Positions 35,690 through 44,641 of a stretch of DNA of 64,000 nucleotides are shown piece by piece. Each line of letters starts with the position of its first letter. The first letter of the stretch is position 1. Position numbers and translations under genes: made by a program. The notes beneath the pieces were generated by a model. It was not told where the DNA came from, ran no database searches, and worked only from the letters and a program-made list of their open reading frames with translations. Source of the stretch: CAVTHW01 sp963734625 (lineage in GTDB: Bacteria > Acidobacteriota > Terriglobia > Bryobacterales > Bryobacteraceae); NCBI GenBank assembly GCA_963734625.1, contig CAVTHW010000002.1:124001-188000 (forward strand), read 5' to 3'.

Positions 35690-36694
35690 CTACTGCGCGT
35701 CCCGCGCGATACGGAAGCCTACATCCCAGCCGTTGCCGGGTCCGGCGCCGTGCGTAAATACGCTGGCGTTGTGCACGTCGCCGATGAAACTGGCGCCGCG
35801 CAATACATGCTCCTTGCCCGACTTCGGCGGCACAGGGTCGGGGAAGAACTTCTCGTTGTAGAAGTCCGCCACCCACTCCCACACATTGCCGATCATGTCG
35901 TACAGCCCCCACGCGTTGGGCTTCTTTCCGGCCACCGCGTGAGAGGTGGGTTTGTTGTTCTCGCCGGTCCAGGAATAGTCGCGGTAGCCCGCCACTTCCT
36001 TATCGGAACCGGCTCGCGCGGCGTATTCCCACTCAAACTCGGTGGGTAGACGGTACACCTTGGTCTTCTCCAGCGCGTTGAGCTTCTTGACGAACGCCTG
36101 CGCGTCTGCCCAGGTGACGCTGTCCACGGGATGCAGATCCGCGTCGTCCTTCACCTTGTCGCCCTGGAAGAAGGACGGGTTCGTGCCCATCACTTTCTTC
36201 CACTGGCCCTGCGTGACTTCGGTCGTCCCCATGTAAAACCGCCTGGCGATCTTCACGGTGAAGCCCGGCAGCGTAGCCTTCTTCGCCATTTCCTGGCAGT
36301 CGGCATAGTCCTTCTCGGTCCACTGGTTGCGTGGATCCGCGGGACCGCGTGCAGCGCGTCCGCCGCCGGGAACCGGATTCCGCCCCGCCGCCGCGCCCGG
36401 TGCCTCCGGAGCGCCACCACCCGGTGCGGCCGGCATGCCCTGCGGTGCGCCGCCGCTTGGCGCGCCCGGCGTGCCCTGAGGAGCGCCGCCCGGTTGCGCG
36501 GCCCGCCCTCCACCACCTCCGCCGCGTCCGCCCCCGGGGACCGGACAGCCGGGCTCGTACATACCCACTACCATGCTGCCGGGCTGAATCAGCGCGAACT
36601 CCATCCCGATGGTGTTCCTATACGACGGCTCCTGGCCAAACAAAACAGCCGTCCCCAGCGCAAACATGAAAGGAACTACCCTTGCGCCGGTCAT
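35690..36694 (-). CDS. Secreted SUMF1-fold protein (second copy)
   Basis: A 334-residue paralogue of the protein at 33581-34879: signal peptide PFMFALGTAVLFGQ, GMEFALIQPGSMVVGMYEPG, then a long Gly/Pro/Ala-rich linker (roughly residues 50-115) instead of EF-hands, then the SUMF1 fold (FYMGTTEVTQGQWKKVMGTN, RLPTEFEWEYAARAGSDKE, NAWGLYDMIGNVWEWVADFY). The catalytic cysteines are again missing. ATG 36694 follows the upstream DUF1080 stop directly. It belongs to a repeated DUF1080-SUMF1 two-gene module. Confidence 0.8.
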   Translation of the reverse strand: MTGARVVPFMFALGTAVLFGQEPSYRNTIGMEFALIQPGSMVVGMYEPGCPVPGGGRGGGGGGRAAQPGGAPQGTPGAPSGGAPQGMPAAPGGGAPEAPGAAAGRNPVPGGGRAARGPADPRNQWTEKDYADCQEMAKKATLPGFTVKIARRFYMGTTEVTQGQWKKVMGTNPSFFQGDKVKDDADLHPVDSVTWADAQAFVKKLNALEKTKVYRLPTEFEWEYAARAGSDKEVAGYRDYSWTGENNKPTSHAVAGKKPNAWGLYDMIGNVWEWVADFYNEKFFPDPVPPKSGKEHVLRGASFIGDVHNASVFTHGAGPGNGWDVGFRIARDAQ

Positions 36695-37378
36695 CTACTT
36701 GATCTCCTTGATGGCGATGTTCCGGTAGCGGTGCGCCGCGTTGGGCTTCCACGAACTATTCATCGTCATCGTGGCGCCGATGGCAGTGTTCGATGAGACC
36801 CAGTGCGATTGCAGAGCGATCATGCCTTCCTTGGCATCGGCGATCAGGTCATTGCGCTCGCAGTTGACATCGTACATCTGCACATCGTTCAGCCAAAGCG
36901 TGACGTGCGGAATCTCGCCAATCACGCGCAGCCGGATGGAGTTCCACTGGTCCTCTTTCCAGACCTTATCGGCGTCGGGCGCCGTGGCGCCCTTGGTCAC
37001 GCGAAGGACCTCACCGATGAACGCCAGATTATTGTTCTTTGGGTGCAACTCGATCTGATAGGCCGTGCCGCTTTCCGCCGAGCGGAAGAAGATGCCGCCG
37101 TTGCAGCCCCAGTCGGGGTTGGCTTCGAGGTACAGTTCGAAGTCCTTGTACTTCTTGTCGGTGAGCAGGATGCCCCCCATGCCGAAGGGATTCTGCTTGA
37201 GCACGATCATCCCTTTCTCGACGAAGATGTTCGGCGTGGAGCCATGGTGATTGGTTCTGCTGATGTGCCAGCCCTTGAGGTCCTTGCCGTTGAAAATGGG
37301 GGTGAAACCGGCTGGAACCTGAGCCGGGAGAGCCGCCGCGCAGGCCAGAGCCCATGCGGCGGCAATCCGTAGTTTCAT
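36695..37378 (-). CDS. DUF1080 protein (3-keto-glycoside hydrolase family), second copy
   Basis: A 227-residue secreted protein (MKLRIAAAWALACAAALPAQ) with a complete DUF1080 domain: GFTPIFNGKDLKGWHISRTN, LTDKKYKDFELYLEANPDWG, GGIFFRSAESGTAYQIELHP, WNSIRLRVIGEIPHVTLWLN and the ending YRNIAIKEIK. The family hydrolyses glycosides whose sugar has been oxidised at C3; the substrate here is unknown. Its ATG overlaps the stop of the Gfo/Idh/MocA gene by four bases (ATGA), so oxidation and hydrolysis enzymes are translated together. Confidence 0.87.
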   Translation of the reverse strand: MKLRIAAAWALACAAALPAQVPAGFTPIFNGKDLKGWHISRTNHHGSTPNIFVEKGMIVLKQNPFGMGGILLTDKKYKDFELYLEANPDWGCNGGIFFRSAESGTAYQIELHPKNNNLAFIGEVLRVTKGATAPDADKVWKEDQWNSIRLRVIGEIPHVTLWLNDVQMYDVNCERNDLIADAKEGMIALQSHWVSSNTAIGATMTMNSSWKPNAAHRYRNIAIKEIK

Positions 37379-38780
37379 ACAAGCCTCGCGGCGAGGTTCT
37401 TCTCGTCCCAGATGACGGCCCGCCGCTCCTTGACCGAGAGACGGCCGAGAAGACACGGCAGCGTGGAATGGAAGCCGATCTCAAATTCGGCGGTCGGCTT
37501 CTGGCGGGACTTGACGCAGTCGAGGAAGTTGCGCACGTGGACGATTTCCGAGCCGCGTTCGCCGGGGACGTTCTTGGCCGGATCGACCTGCGTGATGTCG
37601 TCGATTGGCGGCTGCTGGGGCTGCCCGCCGCGACCGCCAGCACCACCGGGAGCTCCGGGAGCGCCGGCGCGGGCGGCCTGGGACTGGAGCACCGCCTTGC
37701 GGAGGTGCACCGGCAGCGGGCGGCGCGGCGCGGCCCGCTGCTGCGGCCAGGCCGGCCGGAGTGGACGCCGACCGCACCACCGCGCGGTTGGCGCGCACGA
37801 TGTATCCGTTGCGGTTGACGCGCAGCCAGCCCCGAGTACCATAGAACGTAGGCCCGTCCGCCACGGGCTCGATGGTGGGCGGAACGAACCCGAGAAAGGT
37901 CATCAGGTACTTTTCGTATTTGTAGATGATGAACCAATCGGGCGACGCCATCTCGGGGTCTGCATTGGGCACCGACACGGAAGACGTGTAGGACGAGCTA
38001 TCGAAATCGGACTTCATGCACAGGTGCACGATGTCCATCCAATGCACGCCCCAGTCCGTGATCATGCCCCCGCCGTAGTCCCAGTAGGAACGCCAACTGG
38101 AGTAGCGCCGCGGATCGTAAGGAACCTTCTTCGCCGGCCCCAGGAAAGCGTCCCAGTCGAGACCTTCGGGAACGGGAGTCGGACCCGCCGGGGCAGCCGC
38201 GCCGCCTCTCCCGCCGCCAGCTCCGCCACCTCCGTGCGCCACAATCACGTGCGACACATCGCCGATGTAGCCGTCCCAAATGAGCTTAGCGGCCTCGCGG
38301 AAGTGGGTCCCAACTGCGCTGCTGAGTGCCGAGCTGCACCACCTGCTTGTGCGAACGGTAAGCCTTCAGCATGGCCACGCCGGCCTCGACGGTATTGGTG
38401 GCAGGCTTGTCGACGTACACGTCCTTGCCGGCGCTGAGGGCGGCGATCATGATCGGAGCGTGCTGGTGATCGGGGGCGCAGATGACCACCGCATCGATGT
38501 CCTTGCGGTCGAGAATGCGCCGGTAATCGGTGTAGGCATCGACTTTCTTGTCCTTCAGCTTGTTGCTCTGATAAGCGTCGATCTTGTTCCGGTTCACGTC
38601 GCAGATGGCCGCGATCGTGAGGTCTTCTTGTTTCATGAAGGCGGCATCCAGCAGGTTGAATCGCGATCCAAGACCGATGGCCCCGAGATTGATCCTGTCG
38701 TTGGCGCCGAGAACCGTCTTAGAGAAAACGGCGGCCCCGGCGGCTGCCTGCAAAAAGTCTCTCCTACTATTGGTCTGCAT
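37375..38780 (-). CDS. Gfo/Idh/MocA oxidoreductase with Tat signal, two frameshifts
   Basis: NAD(P)-dependent sugar oxidoreductase. The N-terminus carries a twin-arginine signal (SRRDFLQAAAGAAVFSKT), then the Rossmann fold (INLGAIGLGSRFNLLDAAF) and the family motif (AGKDVYVDKPATNTVEAGVA). The C-terminal domain includes YWDYGGGMITDWGVHWMDIV. Breaks occur near 38312 and at about 37650-37700, inside a Gly/Pro/Ala-rich insert. Such enzymes can oxidise C3 of a sugar, preparing substrate for the co-translated DUF1080 protein downstream. It is first of the minus-strand run Gfo/Idh, DUF1080, SUMF1, DUF1080, SUMF1. Confidence 0.85.
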
Positions 38781-38815
38781 CTGGGTTTCTCCTGAAATCT
38801 TCTGTTGCACTAGTT

Positions 38816-38848
38816 GTGACGGCGCGAGGCCTAGCCTCGCGCCGTCAC
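38816..38848. terminator. Perfect 15-bp intergenic hairpin downstream of the receptor gene
   Basis: GTGACGGCGCGAGGC (38816-38830) pairs perfectly with 38834-38848 around CTA. It lies between the receptor stop (38863) and the Gfo/Idh start (38780), both on the minus strand. With no T-run it may act as a 3' stabiliser for the receptor mRNA or a partial terminator. Confidence 0.55.
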
Positions 38849-38862
38849 CCTTGAATTGGCCG

Positions 38863-41800
38863 CTAGAACTCGAACCGCATCGACAGCGCAACTCGCCGCG
38901 GAGCCGCGGTCCCGGTAAGTTGGCCGAACGTAGCGTTGTTGCCGGTAGTCAACCGTTGCATGGTGTTGATGTTGAACTGGATGCTCGTGTTCATTGAATT
39001 GAACTCCGAGTGGTTCCAGATGTTGTAGAACTCGCCCCGGAACAACAGTCTGTACTTCTCGCCGAGCCCAGTCGGAATCTGCTTGGCAAAGGTCATGTCC
39101 CAGTTGCTCCATCCCGGACCAAGCATGAAGGTAGCAGGCGCGCTCCCAAAACATGCCAGGTCCTTGAAAGTCGGCGTGCAGGGGGGCGCGGGAAAGAACG
39201 AGTCGGTGTTGAACTGGCGGAAGAAGGTCTTCTGGCTCGCAGGCAATTTAGGATCGCCGAGCAGGTTCATGCGGGCGCCGTCGGGCGAGCCACCGGTCTG
39301 CCCGTACTGCAACGTGGAGGAATAGCCGGCGCTTCCGCCGGTCCAGCTACCGGAGGAAAAGGTGGTGATCCCCGAAATGGTCCACCCATCCGTGACCACA
39401 CCCGCGACTTTGCCAACATTGCCGCCGATGCGCTTGCCGAGTCTCGGCACGTCATAAACGTAGTTGACCACCAGCAGGTGCGGGGCGCCGGAGACGTTGC
39501 GATTCCGCTGCGGGTCCAAGAAGTAGGTGGCGCTGGTTGAGCTAATCAGCTTCATGAAGGTGTAGGCCAGGCCATACGACAGCCCACGCGAAAAGCGCCG
39601 GTTCACCGATACCTGCAGGGAATTGTAGTTCGTGCTCCCCATGAACTGGGCATTGTTCAGAGAACCTTGCCCCTGCAGGGGCCGCAGAAAGTTGTCCGCC
39701 TTCTGCGTGGTGGTCCCCGGAATCCAATTGGCCGAGTCCAAATAGGGGTACATTCCAAGATGGTTCAGATCGTATCTAACCAGAGTGTGCCGCCGGAAGG
39801 CTCCCACGTAAGAAGCTTCAACGACGGTGCCGAAGCCGACGTTCTGCTGAATGCCGAAACTCCCGTTTACGGTTCCTTCCATCTTCTGGTCCCCGCTCAT
39901 GATGTTCGCCGAATTCAGCGGCCCCAGCGCCTTCGGGGTCGTCGCCAGATCGGCGAGCGAGGTGTAGAACACCTGCGGGATGTATGAGTAGGGAGGGTTC
40001 CCGGACATCTCGTACACCTGGTTCACGTCAAACCGGTTGTAGAACTGCCCGATGCCACCTCGGATCGCGGTCTTGCCGTTTCCGAAAACATCATAGGCAA
40101 AGCCAATTCGCACCGCGGGAATAAAACCGCTCTGGCTGTACACGGCCTTGGCGCCAGGGTTAAACCAGCCGTTCGCCGGATCTCCAATCACGTTTCCACC
40201 GGCGTCCTGGACGTACAGGCCCACCCAAGGCGACGGCTTTAAGTTGGCCGCATTCAACGGGTCCACGGCAATCGACTTCCCCTGGGCGTCCTTGCCATAG
40301 GTGTACAGTCTGGGCGCTTTCGCCTGTGTCCAGCGATCTAAGGAGAACGTGGAGAAGGTGCCGTTGTGGTCGATGTACGGCTGATTGATATAGAAACGAA
40401 TACCCAAATCCAGCGTCAGCCGTTTCGTGATCCGCCAGCTGTCCTGCGCATACGGCTCCACGTTCATGAACCAGGTGTCATAAACCGTCTTTATACCCTC
40501 CTGGTAATCTGTAACGTAGCCGAGAAGAGCGTTCATGAAGCCATTGCCGGTATCCAGGGTGGAAGCGGTGGAACTGCCGAAGTTGTAGTTTCCCGTGTAG
40601 AACCCGCCCTTCCCCTGGACCTTGTTTGTCCGCTCGATGTATACGCCAAACTTCAGACTGTGTTTGCCCGTTACTTTGCTCAAGCTGTCGCTGAAGCTGT
40701 AGATGTCGTTCCAGTTGGTTCTTGGCTCAGCGTCGTTCACATTCGCATTCCCGAAGCTCGGAGCCCCGGCCTGCTGGCCGCCGCTGAAACGCAGGTTCGG
40801 AAGGTAGTTGCCGTACCAGAGTGGATCGTTCGGCAGTTTCTTCAAATCGGCCCACATCGGCAAACCGGGAATCTGGTCCCGCGACCATTGGGTTTGATCC
40901 TTAAGATAGAAGCACCACTGGTTCCAGCTCTTGCCGAAAGTGAACTCATTGACCACCGTCGGACTCAGCGTATAGGTGATACCTACCGCATAGCCGTGAC
41001 CATTGAAGGGGTGGTCCCACACAGCGGCAGCGCGCACGCCCGCCGAGTTCTTGAGCCCGTAATTCGGGTTGAAGCTATCGCTAGTGTCGCGGTCGCCCCC
41101 AAAGCGAAAGTAGGTCATGAGCCGGGAAGTGGGGTTCAGGTCGAATCGCACCATAGTGTTGCGCCGGGGATGCGTAGGCGTAGAGGAGAGGAGGTAATTC
41201 CGATTGTATTGCTGGGCTGGGTCCAGCTCGGTGTAGCAGCCGGCCGCATTGCCGTTGAGGTCACACCGGTTCGGCTCAGGGAAGAAATTGAGCACTGCCA
41301 AACCAGTGGGATTGATGCGCGTGGGATCATTCAGCTTGTTGCCAGGGAAGGCGATGGCCTGGCCGGACGCATTGAGATTCGTTGGATCCTTCACGACCAG
41401 AAGGGCCCCATTGCCATTGGTGGTTTTCGAGAAATCGCCCTGTTTTTCCAGTATGGTCGGCATCTTGGCGTAGGTGTTTGAGGTGTTTGGCCTCTGTCGC
41501 GTGAACTCCTGCGAAAGGAAGAAGAAGACCCGCCTCTTGTCGACATTAAACACCTTGGGAATATACACCGGACCGCCAACGCTGTACCCGAATACGTTGT
41601 AGCGATAAAAGCTTCTGGGCAAGCCTTGTTTATTGTTGCTCCAACTGTTGGCGTTCATCCACTCGTGCCGGTAGTTTTCCCACGCGCTGCCGTGGAACGC
41701 CTGGCCGCCCCCCTTGGTCACCACGCTGATGGTACCGTTGGAGTTTCGACCGTATTCAGCCTGATAGTTTGAGGTGAGAACTCGGATCTCGGCCACCGAG

Positions 41801-42441
41801 TCGATGTTCGGTTCGAAGTGCACCGAGCCGTTGCTGCCCGTATCCATGTCCGTGACCCCATCCACGGTGAAGTTCTTGTTCCCTCCACCGTTGATGGCGC
41901 CCGGCAAGCCGGTGCCAGTAGTCTCGCCGCCTGCGGCGCCGGTGATGCCCGGGATGAGTTGCAGCATGCCAAACAGATCACGGCCCCTCAGGGCAACCCG
42001 GTTAATCTGATCAACGTCCACCAGGGCTGATTTCTCGCTCGAGGCCGTCTGCACCGGCGTGGCTTGCGCCGTAACCGACACTTCCTGCGTCACGGTGCCC
42101 AGTTCCAGCACAATGCGCCCTAGGTCCCGCGTATCGCTGGAAGCGAGCCTGATGTCCTTCTGCGAGTAGCTCTTAAAGCCCGTGGCTTTCACTGTTACCG
42201 TGTACGTGCTGGGCGGCACATTGTTAAATCGGAAAATGCCGTCTGCACCCGAAACCGTGGTGCGGACCGCGTTCGTCGCCTGGTCCGTGAGTTGAACCTC
42301 CACATTCGGGACCACGGCGTTGGACGGGTCGTTCAGGACCCCAACGACGTTGCTGCTAACCACCTGAGCGCTCATGGCTCCGCACAAGAGCCCGAGGACG
42401 CAAACAACCGAAGCGAATATGCTTCGTTTCAAGAATGTCAC
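38863..42441 (-). CDS. Oar-like TonB-dependent receptor with carboxypeptidase-regulatory domain
   Basis: Outer-membrane receptor of 1192 residues of the type expanded in acidobacteria. After the signal (LKRSIFASVVCVLGLLCGAM) comes a CarboxypepD_reg-like domain (about residues 30-115; GIFRFNNVPPSTYTVTVKAT), then a plug (LVDVDQINRVALRGRDLFGM, NFTVDGVTDMDTGSNGSVHF) and a large barrel ending in LSMRFEF with a C-terminal phenylalanine. The start is GTG 42441 with AAAGGAG eight bases upstream; the open frame extends 64 codons further without homology. It probably takes up the glycoside processed by the neighbouring genes. No frameshift is seen over 3.6 kb. Confidence 0.9.
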   Translation of the reverse strand: MTFLKRSIFASVVCVLGLLCGAMSAQVVSSNVVGVLNDPSNAVVPNVEVQLTDQATNAVRTTVSGADGIFRFNNVPPSTYTVTVKATGFKSYSQKDIRLASSDTRDLGRIVLELGTVTQEVSVTAQATPVQTASSEKSALVDVDQINRVALRGRDLFGMLQLIPGITGAAGGETTGTGLPGAINGGGNKNFTVDGVTDMDTGSNGSVHFEPNIDSVAEIRVLTSNYQAEYGRNSNGTISVVTKGGGQAFHGSAWENYRHEWMNANSWSNNKQGLPRSFYRYNVFGYSVGGPVYIPKVFNVDKRRVFFFLSQEFTRQRPNTSNTYAKMPTILEKQGDFSKTTNGNGALLVVKDPTNLNASGQAIAFPGNKLNDPTRINPTGLAVLNFFPEPNRCDLNGNAAGCYTELDPAQQYNRNYLLSSTPTHPRRNTMVRFDLNPTSRLMTYFRFGGDRDTSDSFNPNYGLKNSAGVRAAAVWDHPFNGHGYAVGITYTLSPTVVNEFTFGKSWNQWCFYLKDQTQWSRDQIPGLPMWADLKKLPNDPLWYGNYLPNLRFSGGQQAGAPSFGNANVNDAEPRTNWNDIYSFSDSLSKVTGKHSLKFGVYIERTNKVQGKGGFYTGNYNFGSSTASTLDTGNGFMNALLGYVTDYQEGIKTVYDTWFMNVEPYAQDSWRITKRLTLDLGIRFYINQPYIDHNGTFSTFSLDRWTQAKAPRLYTYGKDAQGKSIAVDPLNAANLKPSPWVGLYVQDAGGNVIGDPANGWFNPGAKAVYSQSGFIPAVRIGFAYDVFGNGKTAIRGGIGQFYNRFDVNQVYEMSGNPPYSYIPQVFYTSLADLATTPKALGPLNSANIMSGDQKMEGTVNGSFGIQQNVGFGTVVEASYVGAFRRHTLVRYDLNHLGMYPYLDSANWIPGTTTQKADNFLRPLQGQGSLNNAQFMGSTNYNSLQVSVNRRFSRGLSYGLAYTFMKLISSTSATYFLDPQRNRNVSGAPHLLVVNYVYDVPRLGKRIGGNVGKVAGVVTDGWTISGITTFSSGSWTGGSAGYSSTLQYGQTGGSPDGARMNLLGDPKLPASQKTFFRQFNTDSFFPAPPCTPTFKDLACFGSAPATFMLGPGWSNWDMTFAKQIPTGLGEKYRLLFRGEFYNIWNHSEFNSMNTSIQFNINTMQRLTTGNNATFGQLTGTAAPRRVALSMRFEF

Positions 42442-42881
42442 TTGAGGATCTCCTTTCAAAAATTTGGGACCTTCCAGAAGCTCGAGACGGACTTCTCGAG
42501 CTACTGGACCGGAGTGACGCGCTAAGGGGGTGAGTCCATTTCGACTATTGACATCGTGGCGGTCAGTGGGCTTGCGGGATTCTCTTGACGGAGGCCACTG
42601 AAGTCCTTCCGGCACGATGGTCTTTCGCGACATATACTAGTTCTCCACTTGGAATCTCTCAGCTGCTGCGACCACCTCGTTCCCTACGCCGCAGCCGCGA
42701 AACCTTAGTCCCCGAGACCCCAAGTATCAGGCAGACGCGGACGCCGTCGCGGGCCCAAAGTTGAATCGCACACGACCCCCAGAACCTCGGAGAGATACCG
42801 ATCCATTGAATCGAGAAAGGATACGCCACGATGCAAGGACGCACAAGTCAATGACGGTCAGAAAACGGGAGTCCCTGCTCT

Positions 42882-43241
42882 TTGAATCACTTAGGGACGA
42901 AGGTTGCTGCGATGCGAGAGATCGACACTGGGCGGACGGTCGGTGAGGTCGCCCGCCAGTTGGAACTGAGCCCGCACCTGCTGGAACGGTGGCGGGGCGA
43001 GTGGCGAGCGCGCGGTGAATCGGCCTTTCCGGGAGTAGGCCGGCGTGGAATGTCTCCGGTCTTGACGGAGCTGCAGCGGATCGCCGAGTTGGAGCGCAAG
43101 ATTGGCCAACTGGCGATGGAGAACGATTTTTTAAAAAAGGCCTTGCAGCATTTCAGGGATCATCACCCACCCACCGTCGTCACTGGCGAGGCTGCTTGTT
43201 TGAAGAGATCCGGGAAGCTGGCGCCCAAGGCCAAGCCGTGA
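42882..43241 (+). CDS. IS3-family transposase OrfA
   Basis: Helix-turn-helix DNA-binding subunit: GRTVGEVARQLELSPHLLER, WRGEWRARGE, then the leucine zipper (ELQRIAELERKIGQLAMEND) and FLKKALQHF. A credible upstream start (ATG 42851, MTVRKRES) is in another frame, so the N-terminus is probably shifted by one base near 42885. Ribosomes can slip at 43133-43139 to make the full OrfAB transposase. Confidence 0.85.
   Translation: MNHLGTKVAAMREIDTGRTVGEVARQLELSPHLLERWRGEWRARGESAFPGVGRRGMSPVLTELQRIAELERKIGQLAMENDFLKKALQHFRDHHPPTVVTGEAACLKRSGKLAPKAKP
43133..43139 (+). promoter_or_regulatory. -1 programmed frameshift site A-AAA-AAG
   Basis: The heptamer AAAAAAG lies in the orfA frame as A AAA AAG, the classic IS3 slippery sequence. 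From this point the -1 frame is open without a stop into orfB (KKGLAAFQGSSPTH onwards), so a single slip yields the OrfAB fusion. Confidence 0.75.
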
Positions 43242-44050
43242 ATGCCCTGTGCCAGATGACCGGATTGAGCCGGGCCAGCTACTACCGCTGGCGGGTGCCA
43301 CCTCTGGACTGCCCGGTGGAGATGGAGTTGCGTGATGCGATGCAAGACATCGCCCTCCAGTTCCCGGCCTATGGCTACCGCAGGATCACGGCGGAGCTCG
43401 AGCGCCGCGGCTTTGAGGCGAACCACAAGCACGTGCTGCGTCTGATGCGTGAGGACAATCTGCTGTGCCTGCGCCACAAGTCCTTTGTGGTGACGACCGA
43501 TTCACGACACGCTCTGCCGGTCTACCCGAACCTGGCGCAAGGCATCCTTCCTGATGCGATCAACCAACTCTGGGTCGCCGACATCACCTACATCCGACTG
43601 CGCAGGGAGTTTGTGTACTTGGCGGTGGTGCTGGATGCGTTTTCACGGCGAGTGATCGGATGGGCCCTGGGCCGCACCTTGGAGGCCCAGTTGGCCGTTT
43701 CCGCGCTGCGGATGGCGCTGCGCCAGCGCCATCCGGGGCCAGGGCTGGTGCATCATTCCGATCGCGGCGTTCAGTATGCCTCCTACGACTACACCGATCT
43801 GCTGAAAGAGCACAAGATCAGGATCAGCATGAGCCGCAAGGGGAATCCGTACGACAATGCCGCCTGCGAGTCGTTCATGAAGACGCTGAAGTACGAGGAG
43901 GTTTACCGGACAGAGTACCGGGACCTGGCTGACGCCTACGCCTCGATCGGCGAGTTCATCGAACGTGTCTACAACCAGCAACGGCTGCACTCGGCTCTGG
44001 GCTATGTGCCACCGGCCGAGTTCGAGCAGAACGCGGGGGCTCGTCCATGA
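43196..44050 (+). CDS. IS3-family transposase OrfB (DDE integrase core)
   Basis: A 284-residue catalytic subunit: YGYRRITAELERRGFEANHK, then the DDE residues in LWVADITYIRLRREFVYLAV, PGLVHHSDRGVQYASYDY and GNPYDNAACESFMKTLKYEE, ending RLHSALGYVPPAEFEQ. It appears intact. It is probably made mainly as a fusion with OrfA by -1 slippage. Confidence 0.95.
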   Translation: MFEEIREAGAQGQAVNALCQMTGLSRASYYRWRVPPLDCPVEMELRDAMQDIALQFPAYGYRRITAELERRGFEANHKHVLRLMREDNLLCLRHKSFVVTTDSRHALPVYPNLAQGILPDAINQLWVADITYIRLRREFVYLAVVLDAFSRRVIGWALGRTLEAQLAVSALRMALRQRHPGPGLVHHSDRGVQYASYDYTDLLKEHKIRISMSRKGNPYDNAACESFMKTLKYEEVYRTEYRDLADAYASIGEFIERVYNQQRLHSALGYVPPAEFEQNAGARP

Positions 44051-44641
44051 GGCTGCTTGGCTACCGGATCTTCACCGGGGGGCTCCGCCCCCGGGCCCCT
44101 GGGATTTATCGCCTTGGGGCCAGAATGGCTGATTTCGGAGGCGGCCAGGGCCGCCTCCGGCCATTCCGGCTGCTGAGTCGGCGCTCGGGTTGCGTCCCCG
44201 CAGTGCCCTATCCTCCGCTCAGGTACTTCCAGAGTGGAAAACATCAACCCCGCCGTGCAATACTTTTCCATCGAACGGCGACTACCCCCTTAACCTACTA
44301 GGCTTTTGAGTTTGTGCCGGTCCAAGACCGTGGTGGACGGGGACTGGACATGCGAGGTTCCTTTTCGACTCCACGCATTGATGTCCCGTGAGAAATGGCC
44401 AGCCCTGTTCGATGGGAGGGGCGTGTAAGGCCCTGGCGCAGGTTCTGTTCATCCTTCTTCAAACCCTGGGGCCGAGGGTGGTGTAAGGAACTGACCGCCC
44501 AACTCAATCTGTGCCCCATTCCCTGTTTGCACCACTTCCCTGCTTGGAGCCCGCGAGCGATCGGGGCAGAGGGGGGCAATTCATATTAGGTGAGCAGCGT
44601 GAACACGCGCTCAGTGGAGGCCCAGCCTTAAGGGAAAGTGC
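44051..44641. other. Spacer after the IS3 element, no gene recognised
   Basis: Contains a hairpin GGAGGCGGC (44137-44145) with GCCGCCTCC (44150-44158) and another GC-rich palindrome near 44082-44100. Short open frames on both strands resemble nothing I know. The right end of the IS3 element should be in the first part. Confidence 0.5.

Larger units (their letters stand above)
42851..44050 (+). mobile_element. IS3-family insertion sequence
   Basis: Two overlapping frames, orfA and orfB, with a -1 slippery site between them. The terminal inverted repeats could not be fixed with confidence, so only the coding part is delimited. It sits upstream of the receptor gene, possibly separating it from its original promoter region. 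GC-rich hairpins follow it (about 44082-44100 and 44137-44158). Confidence 0.85.

Noticed and set aside
42524..44296. Inverted TAAGGGGGT-(G)-AGTC pair flanking the IS3 element (42523-42536 and 44282-44293).
   Set aside because: It needs a one-base gap and would make the element about 1.77 kb with long non-coding ends; too short to accept as terminal repeats.
44298..44579. Minus-strand frame of 93 codons after the IS3 element.
   Set aside because: No recognisable domain, no ribosome site, composition like non-coding DNA.
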